Source: Candidatus Woesearchaeota archaeon (GTDB lineage: Archaea > Nanobdellota > Nanobdellia > Woesearchaeales > UBA10216). From it: a stretch of DNA of 64,000 bases. The position numbers and the translations under genes were made by a program. This document shows positions 18,474-27,553 of this stretch, piece after piece (position 1 is the stretch's first letter; each line of letters begins with the position of its first letter). The stretch lies in contig JACPBS010000005.1 of the NCBI GenBank assembly GCA_016180195.1, positions 44,262 to 108,261 on the forward strand, read 5' to 3'. Below the pieces are notes generated by a model. That model ran no database searches. It worked only from the letters and a program-made list of their open reading frames with translations, and was not told the DNA's origin.

Positions 18474-19672
18474 TGAGAAGGGAGGATTTTCCGATACTAG
18501 CGAGGAAGGTGAATGGGCATCCGCTTGCTTATTTGGATAATGCATCCACTTCACAAAAGCCAAAGCAGGTAATTAGTGCTGTATCTGATTTTTATGAGAA
18601 TCACAATTCCAACATACATAGGGGCATTCATTCTCTCAGCGAGGAGGCCACGGAGATGTATGAAGATTCGCATGTTAAGGTTGCCCGCTTCGTAAATGCG
18701 GATAACGGCGAGATAATATTTACTAGAAATACAACTGAGTCGATCAATCTGCTGGCGTATTCGCTTTGCCTGGGGCTTAAGGCAGGCGATGAGATTCTGC
18801 TTACAGAGATGGAGCACCATAGCAATCTTGTCCCGTGGCAGCAGATTGCTCTTAAGGGGGGCTTGAAGGTTAGGTTTGCCAGGGTTGATGATTCAGGGGC
18901 TATTGACATGGAGCACTTCTCTTCTTTGCTTGGGAAAAGGACCCGGATTGTATCTGTTGGCCATGTTTCGAATGTTTTGGGCACGATCAACCCTGTCAGG
19001 GAGATTTCAAAAGCTTCGAGGGATAACGGTTCTGTTAGCATAATTGATGCTGCCCAGAGTGTCCCGCATATGCCTGTCGACGTCAAGTCGTTGGGATGCG
19101 ACTTTCTCGCATTTTCCTCCCATAAGATGCTTGGCCCTACTGGTGTAGGAGTCCTGTATGGAAAGCGGCATATCCTCGAATCATTGCCTCCTTTTCTTTT
19201 CGGCGGTGACATGATAAGGCAGGTTGATTTCGGGAATTCAAGGTTTAATGATGTTCCTTGGAAGTTTGAGGCTGGAACGCCGGATATTGCGGGAGCCGTG
19301 GGGTTGGGTGCTGCTGTGGATTATTTGGGGCGAATAGGCATGGATGCCGTTCTGGATCACGGGCGCAAGCTTTCTGATTACGCAAGAAGCAGGCTTCTTT
19401 TGACTCCGGGAATTGAATTGTATGGTCCGTCAGGCAAGAGGGGCAGCCTTCTTTCTTTTAATCTCAAGGGCGTTCATTCCCATGATGTTGCCGAGATCCT
19501 TGATCGTGACGGCATTGCTGTCCGGGCAGGGCATCACTGTGCAATGCCCTTGATGAGGAAGCTTGGTATTACGGGCGCGGTGAGGGCGAGCTTTTATCTT
19601 TATAACTCGAAAGATGAGATTGACAGGCTCGAGTCTTCGATTTTAAGGGTTAGGAAGGTTTTTTCAAAATGA
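18473..19672 (+). CDS. sufS: Cysteine desulfurase SufS
   Basis: This is a PLP-dependent, group II cysteine desulfurase that supplies sulfur for Fe-S assembly. It has YLDNASTSQKP, TRNTTESINLLAYS, EMEHHSNLVPWQ, the PLP lysine Lys218 in FSSHKMLGPTG, and the catalytic Cys356 in RAGHHCAMP. At 399 residues it has the usual length. The ATG at 18473 overlaps the sufB stop (TGATG); the TTG one codon upstream is not needed. It overlaps sufU by four bases. Confidence 0.94.
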   Translation: MRREDFPILARKVNGHPLAYLDNASTSQKPKQVISAVSDFYENHNSNIHRGIHSLSEEATEMYEDSHVKVARFVNADNGEIIFTRNTTESINLLAYSLCLGLKAGDEILLTEMEHHSNLVPWQQIALKGGLKVRFARVDDSGAIDMEHFSSLLGKRTRIVSVGHVSNVLGTINPVREISKASRDNGSVSIIDAAQSVPHMPVDVKSLGCDFLAFSSHKMLGPTGVGVLYGKRHILESLPPFLFGGDMIRQVDFGNSRFNDVPWKFEAGTPDIAGAVGLGAAVDYLGRIGMDAVLDHGRKLSDYARSRLLLTPGIELYGPSGKRGSLLSFNLKGVHSHDVAEILDRDGIAVRAGHHCAMPLMRKLGITGAVRASFYLYNSKDEIDRLESSILRVRKVFSK

Positions 19673-20052
19673 CTGATCTCTACCAGGAACACATAATGGA
19701 GCATTTCTACAATCCAAGGAATAGGGGTTCAATGAGGGATCCGGATATTTACTTTAAGGATAGCAATCCTTTGTGCGGGGATGAGGTTGCGATTTATGCA
19801 AGGATAAGAAAGGGGCGTATTTTGAATATTTGTTTTTTGGCTGTTGGTTGCGCGATAAGCCAGGCTTCAGCTTCCATCCTCACTGAGCAGGTGAAGGATA
19901 AGCCATTGGCATACGTGAAGGGCATGACTTCCCAGGATTTGATCGGTTTGATGGCCATTCCCTTGAGTCATTCCAGGGTTAAATGCGCGGTGCTCCCGCT
20001 CAAGGTATTGCAGGCAGGCATCGTTGTTTATGAGGGGAAACATGGCGCTTGA
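19669..20052 (+). CDS. sufU: SufU/IscU-type sulfur acceptor or scaffold
   Basis: The 127-residue protein has YQEHIMEHFYNPRNRG and the three conserved cysteines of the U-type fold: Cys36 in NPLCGDE (with Asp38), Cys61 in GCAISQASASIL, and Cys106 in VKCAVLPL. In SufU-type proteins this site binds zinc and accepts sulfur from SufS; in IscU-type proteins it holds a cluster. Its place directly after sufS favours transfer of sulfur to the SufB-SufC scaffold. It begins in the sufS stop (ATGA) and overlaps sufC by 11 bp. Confidence 0.9.
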   Translation: MTDLYQEHIMEHFYNPRNRGSMRDPDIYFKDSNPLCGDEVAIYARIRKGRILNICFLAVGCAISQASASILTEQVKDKPLAYVKGMTSQDLIGLMAIPLSHSRVKCAVLPLKVLQAGIVVYEGKHGA

Positions 20053-20746
20053 AGTGAATAACCTGAAGGTTGAAGTTGATGGCAATATTGTTGTCAAGGG
20101 GGTTTCATTTGTAATTGGAGACAAGGATGTGGTTGCCTTGATGGGCCCTAATGGGTCTGGCAAGTCAAGCCTTGCATTGGCGTTGATGGGCCACCCAAGG
20201 TATAAGATCAAGTCTGGATCTGCTGTTCTGGATGGGGTGGACATTACAGGTATCAGCCCTGAGCAGAGGGCGAAGCTCGGCTTGTTTCTTTCTTTCCAGA
20301 ACCCTGTTGATGTTCCCGGCCTTGGTGTGGAAACCTTTTTAAGGCAGGCTTATAATTCGGTCAGGGGGAGGATGGGGGTTATGGACTTCCATCTTCTTCT
20401 TAAGGACAGGATGTCCTCTATCGGGGTTCCTGGCCAGTTCTCCTCGAGAGACCTGAGGGGTTTTTCCGGTGGTGAAAGAAAGAGGATGGAGCTGTTGCAG
20501 ATGTCTTTGCTAAACCCGAAGATTGCGATTCTTGATGAGATTGATTCAGGACTTGATTCAGGTGCTCTGAAGGATGTTGCTTCCGAGTTGAAAAAATTAA
20601 GTGCAGGATTGCTGCTCATCACGCATTATATCAGGATGCTTGAGTTTCTTAGGCCTGATGTGGTTCATGTTATGAAGGCTGGCCAGATCATGAGGTCAGG
20701 GGATTTTAGGCTTGCGTTGAGGATGGATAGGGAAGGTTTTGGGTAA
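20042..20746 (+). CDS. sufC: Fe-S assembly ATPase SufC
   Basis: SufC is the ABC-type ATPase partner of SufB. Visible motifs are Walker A GPNGSGKS (35-42), the Q-loop region FLSFQNPVDVPG, the signature FSGGERKRMELLQM, and Walker B with AILDEIDSGLD, the last being typical of SufC. There is no membrane domain, as expected. GAGGGG at 20032-20037 lies just before the ATG at 20042, so the longer TTG start at 20024 is rejected. Confidence 0.95.
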   Translation: MALEVNNLKVEVDGNIVVKGVSFVIGDKDVVALMGPNGSGKSSLALALMGHPRYKIKSGSAVLDGVDITGISPEQRAKLGLFLSFQNPVDVPGLGVETFLRQAYNSVRGRMGVMDFHLLLKDRMSSIGVPGQFSSRDLRGFSGGERKRMELLQMSLLNPKIAILDEIDSGLDSGALKDVASELKKLSAGLLLITHYIRMLEFLRPDVVHVMKAGQIMRSGDFRLALRMDREGFG

Positions 20747-20748
20747 AA

Positions 20749-21453
20749 ATGGTGGTTTCTTTCAGGTCGAGGATATTGAGCATCGCCGCTGCATCTGACA
20801 AGGTCAGGATCTTCAGGATGGAGAAGGATCCCTCTTTTCAGTTCAGGTCGGGCCAGTTTGCTGTTTTGTCTATTGATGGTTTTTTTTCACGGGAAGGTTC
20901 CCTGGCGAGGAGATCCTATTCCATTTCGTCTTCAAATCATGATGATTTCATCGAGTTTTGCATAACCAGGGCAGAAAATGGCTTTTTCTCGTTGCAGATG
21001 CACAACCTTAAGGTTGGTGACTTCGTCAATGTTCAGGGTCCTTTTGGTGTTTTTGCATTGGAGATGCAACTTCCGGAAAATACGGTGTTTGTTGCAGGCG
21101 GAAGCGGCATTTCTCCGTTGATGAGCATGATTAGGTGCTTGTACAGGGAAAACGCATTCCCTCCGGGTTTCAGGCTTTTCTATGGGTTCAGGACACCTTC
21201 TGATTGCGTGTACGGAAGCGAGCTCCAGTCCATTTCTGCTGAGAAGGGGTTTGCCATTATTATGAGCGTGGATAAAGCTGCGGAGGGATGGAAGGGTGAT
21301 GTGGGGTTTGTTTCTGATGTATTGCAGAGGCATTGTGATTTTCCAAGGTCAGATGTGTACCTTTGCGGCCCTCCTTTGATGGTGTCTGCCACGATAAGGG
21401 AGCTTTTGAGGCTGGGGTTTGATGAGAAAAGGATCCACAGGGAGCAGTGGTAA
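20749..21453 (+). CDS. FAD/NAD(P)-binding oxidoreductase (ferredoxin-NADP reductase family)
   Basis: The 234-residue flavoprotein has the FAD-binding RRSYSISS motif (about 49-56), VQGPFGVF, the nucleotide-binding VAGGSGISPLMSMIR, and YLCGPPLMVSATIREL near the C-terminus. These mark the ferredoxin reductase superfamily without a fused 2Fe-2S domain. It starts two bases after sufC and ends the operon, so it may supply electrons for cluster assembly; that role is inferred. It converges with the next gene with a 5-bp gap. Confidence 0.87.
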   Translation: MVVSFRSRILSIAAASDKVRIFRMEKDPSFQFRSGQFAVLSIDGFFSREGSLARRSYSISSSNHDDFIEFCITRAENGFFSLQMHNLKVGDFVNVQGPFGVFALEMQLPENTVFVAGGSGISPLMSMIRCLYRENAFPPGFRLFYGFRTPSDCVYGSELQSISAEKGFAIIMSVDKAAEGWKGDVGFVSDVLQRHCDFPRSDVYLCGPPLMVSATIRELLRLGFDEKRIHREQW

Positions 21454-21458
21454 GCAAA

Positions 21459-21878
21459 TCATAGCCTGCTTATTTGGTCTTCTGATACGGCCCCTGCTGT
21501 TTCATGCATTGTTTTAAGCCCTTGCCTTAGGGATGCCTTGTCGCATATCTTTTCATGAACATGGGGTACTATTATCCACTTTTCTTCGGGCTTTGAGAAC
21601 GGGTTTACCATGATGAGAGTGAGCTTTTTTTCTGCGAGATTTCCCCATTTTTCAGTGAGGCTCTTGAGGTTTTCTTTTGTGTTGAATGTTACTATTGTTG
21701 AATTGTCGGCTGCCCTGGCAAAGTCATTTACTGAGATCATCGGCACGTAGATGACCTTTTTGTCCTTGAGAAATGCTGTTGTTGTTCCTTGCACTGTTTC
21801 GATTTTACCTTTGTGCACTTCTGCCCTGAATCTTGCATAGTTCACGGTCCAGTTTTTAAGATATTCCTTGGAATCCAT
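21459..21878 (-). CDS. Conserved-looking hypothetical protein
   Basis: The 139-residue soluble protein matches no family I recognise. It has an alternating beta-alpha look: VIYVPMISVNDFARAADNSTIVTF, then KLTLIMVNPFSKPEEKWIIVPHVHEKICDKASL, which could be a small Rossmann-like or nuclease-like fold. It has its own promoter (ATTTAAAAT, about 21900-21910) close to the start, divergent from the Lrp gene. No function is assigned. Confidence 0.7.
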   Translation of the reverse strand: MDSKEYLKNWTVNYARFRAEVHKGKIETVQGTTTAFLKDKKVIYVPMISVNDFARAADNSTIVTFNTKENLKSLTEKWGNLAEKKLTLIMVNPFSKPEEKWIIVPHVHEKICDKASLRQGLKTMHETAGAVSEDQISRL

Positions 21879-21970
21879 GGGATTGTGCCGAGTTTTTTTA
21901 TTTTAAATATTTTTTTGGAAATAATTTTAAATACGCCCTTAACTGAATCATCTCATGGGGTGTTTTTTCC

Positions 21971-22426
21971 ATGGAGCTTGATGCTGTCAACTCAAGGATA
22001 CTTGAGGGCCTTATCTCTGACTCGAGGCTGTCCTTCAGGGAGATTGCAAGGAAATCAGGGGTGTCAGTTGCAACTGTGGTGAACCGGGTGAGGAGCCTGG
22101 AGAAGGATGGAATCATTAAGGGCTATACTGCACTGGTTGATTACGATAAGCTGGGTTATGACATAGATGTGATCATCAATATCAAGGTTTCAAAAGGCAA
22201 GCTCCTTCAGGTTGAGGCCAAGATTGCCGCTTCTGAAAACATTGTTGCCGTTTATGACGTGACTGGGGATTATGATGCAGTTGTAATTGGCAAGTTCAGT
22301 AACAGGAGATCTCTGGACGCTTTCCTGAAGAAGATTCAGACATATGAGTTTGTGGAGAGGACAAACACTGTTGTGATACTGAACACGATAAAGGAGAGGA
22401 GGTTCATTCCTTCTTTGGGTAAGTGA
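21971..22426 (+). CDS. Lrp/AsnC-family transcriptional regulator
   Basis: The 151-residue protein has an N-terminal winged helix-turn-helix (MELDAVNSRILEGLISDSRLSFREIARKSGVSVATVVNRVRSLEKDGII) and a C-terminal RAM/AsnC ligand domain with YDVTGDYDAVVIGKF. Proteins of this type form octamers and often sense amino acids. TTTTAAATA about 40 bp upstream gives a short leader. Its 3' end overlaps the convergent gene at 22404 by 23 bp. Confidence 0.92.
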   Translation: MELDAVNSRILEGLISDSRLSFREIARKSGVSVATVVNRVRSLEKDGIIKGYTALVDYDKLGYDIDVIINIKVSKGKLLQVEAKIAASENIVAVYDVTGDYDAVVIGKFSNRRSLDAFLKKIQTYEFVERTNTVVILNTIKERRFIPSLGK

Positions 22427-22859
22427 TGCTCTCCACGTAGTCCACGTATTCGTTTGTTTTCTGGTAGAATTCCTTGATCAAGTCCATGTTTATGTCCAGT
22501 ATGCCCTTGTCAATCGTCGCGATCATTGTAACATGCCTTCTGTACTCGTTGGTCTTCTTGTATTCTGCCTTGCTTATCTTTCTCAGCAGCAGGTAGAATT
22601 CGACCATTTCTGTTATTTTCGGGTCGTTGTAGACTTTCTTTACTATTTCGCATTTAAGGCCTGTTTGGGGGGGTATTTCCTTTATTTTTTTCTTGTCCTT
22701 TGCGTTTTTTAGCAGGAGTTCTATCGAATACCCGATGCTGCTTATAAGCCTCATTACTATGCTTCTTATGACATCAACTGTTCTGGTGTATTTGAGGCTT
22801 ACGTAAAGAAGGTGGTCCGCCCTTTTCAGGTCTTCCCTTGACTCCTGCAAAAAATCCAT
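22404..22859 (-). CDS. Helical hypothetical protein downstream of NAC
   Basis: The 151-residue, almost entirely helical and charged protein (DLKRADHLLYVSLKYTRTVDVI ... IGYSIELLLKNAKDKKKIKEIP) has a HEPN-like look, but no catalytic RxxxxH motif is seen. It is the last gene of a Sec61-beta, NAC, hypothetical cluster, which hints at a role near the ribosome exit or membrane targeting. That is context only. Confidence 0.72.
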   Translation of the reverse strand: MDFLQESREDLKRADHLLYVSLKYTRTVDVIRSIVMRLISSIGYSIELLLKNAKDKKKIKEIPPQTGLKCEIVKKVYNDPKITEMVEFYLLLRKISKAEYKKTNEYRRHVTMIATIDKGILDINMDLIKEFYQKTNEYVDYVESITYPKKE

Positions 22860-22888
22860 TTTACCCTTAGAAAGCCGCTATTTTTCTA

Positions 22889-23215
22889 TTATTTGCCCTC
22901 TGTGAGTTTTATTATTGCCGAGGCCAGGTCTCCGCCGGTTTCTTTAAGCGCCTTTGCAGCTTCCTTTTCGCTTTTGCCTGTTTGTTCCATCACTGTCATT
23001 ATGTCCTCTGTGCTTGTCTCTGCTTCCCTTTCGATTGCATTCCCCATTATCTGGAATGTATCCTGCCCCATCATGTTGACCTTTGTGACTTGAGGGTTTT
23101 GTATCACGATTTCCTTGTTACCTGTCTTTATGATGACTTCCTTGCAGGGAATGTCCTGGCTTTGTATTCCCATCTTCTTCATCGCTGCCTTAAGTGCCCT
23201 GTCATCAAGTCTCAT
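22889..23215 (-). CDS. nac: Nascent polypeptide-associated complex protein (archaeal NAC)
   Basis: Archaeal NAC is a homodimeric ribosome-associated chaperone. The 108-residue protein has the NAC domain (EVIIKTGNKEIVIQNPQVTKVNMMGQDTFQI) and a C-terminal UBA domain (TEDIMTVMEQTGKSEKEAAKALKETGGDLASAIIKL). The length matches the family. Its ATG overlaps the Sec61-beta stop (ATGA), so the two genes are translationally coupled, linking nascent-chain handling with the translocon. Confidence 0.95.
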   Translation of the reverse strand: MRLDDRALKAAMKKMGIQSQDIPCKEVIIKTGNKEIVIQNPQVTKVNMMGQDTFQIMGNAIEREAETSTEDIMTVMEQTGKSEKEAAKALKETGGDLASAIIKLTEGK

Positions 23216-23373
23216 TTTGCCAGAACGTGCAGAAGAATCTCCATAACCATGACAAGCACGACCAGGATCACCACATGCCCTGGTTTTAGCTCTATCTTGC
23301 TTTTGTATTCATCAAAATACCTTACTATGCCGCCCATGGAGCTGGGCATTTGAATCTTGTTATCCCTTGACAT
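23212..23373 (-). CDS. secG: Preprotein translocase subunit Sec61-beta
   Basis: This short gene encodes 53 residues with the archaeal Sec61-beta signature: MPSSMGGIVRYFDEYKSKI, then a basic and proline-containing turn (ELKPGHVV), then one membrane helix (VILVVLVMVMEILLHVLA). It is the small non-essential subunit of the SecYEG-type channel. TTTTTATATG at about 23395-23404 lies 22-31 bp upstream of the ATG, so it heads a leaderless operon with NAC. Confidence 0.93.
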   Translation of the reverse strand: MSRDNKIQMPSSMGGIVRYFDEYKSKIELKPGHVVILVVLVMVMEILLHVLAK

Positions 23374-23417
23374 TATATGCTATATATTCATGCACATATA
23401 AAAAGGTTTTTGCGTTG

Positions 23418-23504
23418 CTATTCAGAATGCTCATAATCTATTAGTGCTTTCATGAGTTTCAATGCGGCATCGTATGCCTTAGTTCTGGTTGTTGTAGTGG
23501 ACAT
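23418..23504 (-). CDS. Possible 28-residue ORF after the ATP synthase operon
   Basis: An ORF of 28 codons (starts MSTTTTRTKAYDAALKLMKALI) sits between atpD and secG. It is in the same frame as atpD, six codons past the atpD stop, with no clear ribosome binding site. The composition is protein-like (amphipathic helix), but nothing else supports it. Confidence 0.25.
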   Translation of the reverse strand: MSTTTTRTKAYDAALKLMKALIDYEHSE

Positions 23505-23522
23505 TGGTTTTCGGCAGTCCGA

Positions 23523-24146
23523 TTATCCGATTACCTGCTTTATGTGCTTCAGCCTTGAGAAATTCTCCCTTTCCATCTCCTCGAGCCTGAGCCTGATGTA
23601 GTTGGCGTCTTCTTCAAGCCTCGGTATGGTTATCTTTTCAAGTGCATTTACCTTCCTTTTTGTCTTCTCTATCTCCTGCAGCAGCCTTTTGAGGGCTGTC
23701 TCGTACTCTGCTGCGGTGAGGACCTTTTCAACCAGTTTTTCATACGCAAGCGCTGCCTCGTCTGTTGTAACTGATGCTGAGACAAATCCATAGCCTCTTG
23801 ACATGGGGCTTTTCTGGATTGAGCCCTTTTTTATCTTTGGGACAAGCACTCCCATCACGTTTTTTGTTTCCAGCTCTATGATCGGCTTGTCTTTCAGGGC
23901 AAGCGCTATTGCTTTGAGCTTAAGGTCGGATTCTATTGCCCTTGCTATGTTCATTTTTTCAAGCGCTTTCCTGTATTCCTCGATAAGTTCCTGCCTTACG
24001 TTTTTTGCGTTTTCAAGCGCCTTGAAGAATTCCATTATCAGGCCGTCCCTTTTTTTCTTGAGCATGCTGTGGCCTGATTTTGCTAGTTTTATTTTCTTCT
24101 TGAGTGTTAGAAGTTCGCTTCTTGTCGGTTTTACGTTGGATGCCAT
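23523..24146 (-). CDS. atpD: A-type ATP synthase subunit D
   Basis: Subunit D is the coiled-coil central rotor shaft of the A1 sector. The 207-residue protein starts NVKPTRSELLTLKKKIKLAKSGHSMLKKKRDGL, the conserved D-subunit N-terminus. It is helical throughout, with a second long helix at the C-terminus (LLQEIEKTKRKVNALEKITIPRLEEDANYIRLRLEEMERE). It is the last clear gene of the H-I-K-E-C-F-A-B-D operon. Confidence 0.95.
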   Translation of the reverse strand: MASNVKPTRSELLTLKKKIKLAKSGHSMLKKKRDGLIMEFFKALENAKNVRQELIEEYRKALEKMNIARAIESDLKLKAIALALKDKPIIELETKNVMGVLVPKIKKGSIQKSPMSRGYGFVSASVTTDEAALAYEKLVEKVLTAAEYETALKRLLQEIEKTKRKVNALEKITIPRLEEDANYIRLRLEEMERENFSRLKHIKQVIG

Positions 24147-24164
24147 TCTTAAGAAAATTTGCGA

Positions 24165-25544
24165 TTATGGCAAATTTTTTCCGTGGTATTTCTTCTTTGT
24201 GTCAGGGCTTATCCTTATCAGTTCGTTTTCAGGAAGCGTGCTCAGAAGTTTCCATGAGGTGTTCAGGGTTCCTTCCTTTATTTCCCTGTTCTCATTCTTC
24301 CCCTGCCTCACGAATTGGTCTTCGAATTCTGCCGCGAACCTCAGCAGTTTTTTGTCCCTTTCAGCAAGCGATTCCTCGCCTACGATTGCAGCAAGCCCCC
24401 TGAGGTCTCTTCCCTCTGCGTAGTTGGCGTAAAGCTGGTCTGATACCTGCTTGTGGTCTTCCCTTGTTTTTTCAGGCCCGATGCCCAGGTTCATGAGCCT
24501 TGACAGTGATGGCAGGACATCTATTGGCGGGTATATCCCCTTCCTGTGCAGTTCCCTGCTTAGGACTATCTGTCCTTCTGTTATGTATCCTGTTAGGTCG
24601 GGAATGGGGTGTGTTATGTCGTCCCCGATCATTGTAAGTATCGGTATCTGGGTAACGCTGCCTTTCTTTCCGTGGATTATCCCTGCTCTTTCATATATTG
24701 ATGCGAGGTCAGTGTACATGTATCCGGGGTATCCTCGTCTTCCAGGTATCTCTTCCCTTGCAGCCCCTATTTCTCTCAGGCTTTCTGCATAGTTTGTCAT
24801 GTCTGTAAGAATTACAAGCACGTGCATGTCTTTTTTGAATGCAAAGTATTCTGCGGCTGTGAGAGCCATTCTGGGGGTTATGAGCCTTTCCACTGCAGGA
24901 TCATCAGCCAGGTTGAGGAAGACCACTGACCTCTTTAGGGCGCCGGTTTGCTCGAAATCGTTAATGAATTTCTGGGCTTCCTCATTCGTGATGCCCATGG
25001 CTGCGAAGACTACAACGAAGCTTGTTTCTTTTCCCACTACCTTTGCCTGCCTTGCGATCTGTAGCGCAATTTCATTGTGGGGCAGCCCTGATCCTGAGAA
25101 TATGGGCAGCTTTTGCCCTCGCACTAACGTATTCATGAGGTCTATTGTTGATATGCCTGTTTGTATGAAGTCTGAGGGGCTTGCCCTGGCAACGGGGTTT
25201 ATTGCAGCTCCTGTTATGTCTATTTTTTCGTCAGGTATTATCTCGGGGCCTCCGTCTATTGGCTTTCCTGCCCCGTTGAGTATCCTTCCGAGAAGCTCCT
25301 CTGACACAGGCAGCTTTATGTTCTCTCCGAGGAATTTCACCCTTGTCTGTACGTCGAGCCCTGATGTGCCTTCAAATACCTGCACAACAACGACATCATC
25401 GCTTGTGTCGAGCACCTGGCCTGTTTTTATTTCTCCTGACGGGGTTTGGATCTTTACCATGTCAGCGTATCCTATAGGCTCCGTTTTCTTCACGAATATT
25501 AGCGGTCCTGCGATCTTTGTGATGGTCTTGTATTCCTTTTCCAT
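24165..25544 (-). CDS. atpB: A-type ATP synthase subunit B (regulatory)
   Basis: Subunit B forms the non-catalytic half of the A3B3 head. The 459-residue protein has the [13 protein letters not shown] barrel strand, [39 protein letters not shown] where the P-loop lysine motif is degenerate as expected, and the [21 protein letters not shown] stretch typical of B subunits. Length is normal. It is four bases downstream of atpA. Confidence 0.97.
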   Translation of the reverse strand: MEKEYKTITKIAGPLIFVKKTEPIGYADMVKIQTPSGEIKTGQVLDTSDDVVVVQVFEGTSGLDVQTRVKFLGENIKLPVSEELLGRILNGAGKPIDGGPEIIPDEKIDITGAAINPVARASPSDFIQTGISTIDLMNTLVRGQKLPIFSGSGLPHNEIALQIARQAKVVGKETSFVVVFAAMGITNEEAQKFINDFEQTGALKRSVVFLNLADDPAVERLITPRMALTAAEYFAFKKDMHVLVILTDMTNYAESLREIGAAREEIPGRRGYPGYMYTDLASIYERAGIIHGKKGSVTQIPILTMIGDDITHPIPDLTGYITEGQIVLSRELHRKGIYPPIDVLPSLSRLMNLGIGPEKTREDHKQVSDQLYANYAEGRDLRGLAAIVGEESLAERDKKLLRFAAEFEDQFVRQGKNENREIKEGTLNTSWKLLSTLPENELIRISPDTKKKYHGKNLP

Positions 25545-25548
25545 TTTC

Positions 25549-27264
25549 TCATCCCTTGATTTCCTTTTCCATTTCTGATTCTATGCTTTTCAGGAAGCTT
25601 TCATAGTTCTTTTCGAACTTGACTTCGACTATGCGGTCTTTTGATTTCATGTCAAGTATTTTTTGGGCCCTGGTTCCTGACTCTAGGGCTGAATTGGCGA
25701 GGTCCGCGTATTTCAGTATTGTCCTCATCATCATGTATGCCTTTTTTGGCGGGCAGTACGTGTCTATAGGATGGAATGCGTTTTGTTGCAGCAGCGTTTC
25801 CCTTATCAGCCTTGCCACTCTGAGCGTTATTCTTTCTTTTTCAGGCAGCGCATCAGACCCTATAAGCTGCACGATTTCTAGCAGCCTGTCCTCTTCCTGG
25901 AGTATCCCCATTATCCTGTTTACGCAGGCTCTCCAGTCCTTTGCAGCGTTCTCCTCGAACCATTTTTCCAGTATGTCCGGGTATAGTGAGTATGATGTGA
26001 GCCAGTTGATTGATGGGAAGTGCCTTCGTTGTGCCAGTTTTGCGTCGAGTGCCCAGAATACCTTGACAACCCTTAGTGTGCTTTGGGTTACTGGTTCTGA
26101 GAAATCTCCTCCTGGCGGGGATACTGCGCCTATTACTGAAACTGAGCCTTCCCTTCCTGAGAGGGTTTTTGCCCTTCCCGCCCTTTCATAGAATTCAGCT
26201 AGCTTCGTTGATAAGTAAGATGGGTAGCCCTCCTCGCCGGGCATCTCTTGCAGCCTTGATGATATTTCTCTCATCGCCTCAGCCCATCTTGATGTCGAGT
26301 CTGCCATTAATGCAACGCTGTATCCCATGTCCCTGTAATATTCAGCTATTGTGATTCCTGTGTAAATTGAGGCTTCCCTTGCAGCTACCGGCATGTTTGA
26401 TGTGTTGGCTATGAGTATTGTCCTGTTCATCAGGGGCTGGTCTGTTCTTGGGTCTATCAGCCTTGGGAACTCCTCAAGCACCTCTGTCATCTCATTTCCC
26501 CTTTCCCCGCACCCGACGTAAACAATCACTTCTGCGTCAGCCCATTTTGCAAGCTGCTGTTGGGAAACGGTCTTGCCCGATCCAAAAGGGCCGGGTATTG
26601 CTGCAACCCCGCCTTTTGCAAGAGGGAACATCACGTCAAAGATCCTTTGGCCTGTTATGAGTGGGATGTTTGGAAGAAGCTTCTTTTCGATTGTCCTTCC
26701 TTTTCTGACAGGCCATTTCTGCATGAGTCTTATTGATTCCCCGTTGTCGAGCCTGCATACTGTTTCCTCTACTGTGAATGATCCTTCTTTTATCTCGTTT
26801 ACCTTTCCACTCCTTGTCTTTGGCCCTGCCAGTATCCTGTGCTCGGTGTTGAACTCCTTCACGGTTCCTATTGCCGTTCCTGCCTTGACTATGTCGCCTT
26901 TTTTCACAATTGGCTTGAATTCCCATTTCTTCTTTCGGTCAAGTGCGGGCGCGGTCAGCCCCCTGGATATGAAATCCCCCGCTCCCTTCTTTAGCTCTGG
27001 GAGGGGCCTTTGTATTCCGTCGTAGATTGAGTTCAGCAGGCCTGGCCCGAGTTCAACTGAAAGCGGTTCCCCGGTTGTTTCAACAGGCTCTCCGGGCTTT
27101 AGGCCTGATGTGTCCTCGTAAACCTGGATTATTGTTTTGTCGTCGCTGATTTGGATTACTTCTCCCATCAGCTTTTCATGCCCAACCTTGACTACGTCGT
27201 ACATCTTTGCCTGCAGCCCTTTTGCGGTCACTACCGGCCCGGTTATCCTGTATATTGTTCCCAT
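25549..27264 (-). CDS. atpA: A-type ATP synthase subunit A (catalytic)
   Basis: Subunit A is the catalytic nucleotide-binding subunit. The 571-residue protein has the N-terminal barrel ([16 protein letters not shown]), the non-homologous region (about 110-180) that separates A from beta subunits of F-ATPases, Walker A GPFGSGKT (225-232), and [16 protein letters not shown] and [16 protein letters not shown]. All catalytic motifs look intact. It is separated from atpF by one base. Confidence 0.97.
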   Translation of the reverse strand: MGTIYRITGPVVTAKGLQAKMYDVVKVGHEKLMGEVIQISDDKTIIQVYEDTSGLKPGEPVETTGEPLSVELGPGLLNSIYDGIQRPLPELKKGAGDFISRGLTAPALDRKKKWEFKPIVKKGDIVKAGTAIGTVKEFNTEHRILAGPKTRSGKVNEIKEGSFTVEETVCRLDNGESIRLMQKWPVRKGRTIEKKLLPNIPLITGQRIFDVMFPLAKGGVAAIPGPFGSGKTVSQQQLAKWADAEVIVYVGCGERGNEMTEVLEEFPRLIDPRTDQPLMNRTILIANTSNMPVAAREASIYTGITIAEYYRDMGYSVALMADSTSRWAEAMREISSRLQEMPGEEGYPSYLSTKLAEFYERAGRAKTLSGREGSVSVIGAVSPPGGDFSEPVTQSTLRVVKVFWALDAKLAQRRHFPSINWLTSYSLYPDILEKWFEENAAKDWRACVNRIMGILQEEDRLLEIVQLIGSDALPEKERITLRVARLIRETLLQQNAFHPIDTYCPPKKAYMMMRTILKYADLANSALESGTRAQKILDMKSKDRIVEVKFEKNYESFLKSIESEMEKEIKG

Positions 27265-27265
27265 T

Positions 27266-27553
27266 TTACAGATCGATTCCTATTGACCTCTTTATGAGTT
27301 TGTTTATGTTCTCTTCTGAATTTTCTGTTGAAAGGACGATGAACAGGGGCTTTATTGAATCCTCGAGTTCCTTCCTTTCGTAGTCCTCGAGCTTTCCCAT
27401 GGTCTTGTCATCTATTATTATGACTCCGAATTCGTTTTTTGTCAGTCTTTTTATCTCTTGCGCTTTTTCGATGTTGAACGTTTTTATTCCAACCAGTTCG
27501 AATCCTAAAGTAAATTCCCCGGGTCCTATTGCGGCTATTTCCATTTTAGGCAA
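27266..27553 (-). CDS. atpF: A-type ATP synthase subunit F
   Basis: Subunit F is a small Rossmann-like stalk subunit that contacts D. The 95-residue protein has [22 protein letters not shown] and [35 protein letters not shown], matching the family pattern of GPGEFTLGF-type starts. It overlaps atpC by eight bases. Confidence 0.93.
   Translation of the reverse strand: MPKMEIAAIGPGEFTLGFELVGIKTFNIEKAQEIKRLTKNEFGVIIIDDKTMGKLEDYERKELEDSIKPLFIVLSTENSEENINKLIKRSIGIDL

Noticed and set aside
22982-23353. A His/Cys-rich 123-codon plus-strand ORF at 22982-23353.
   Set aside because: It lies opposite NAC and Sec61-beta, both clear.
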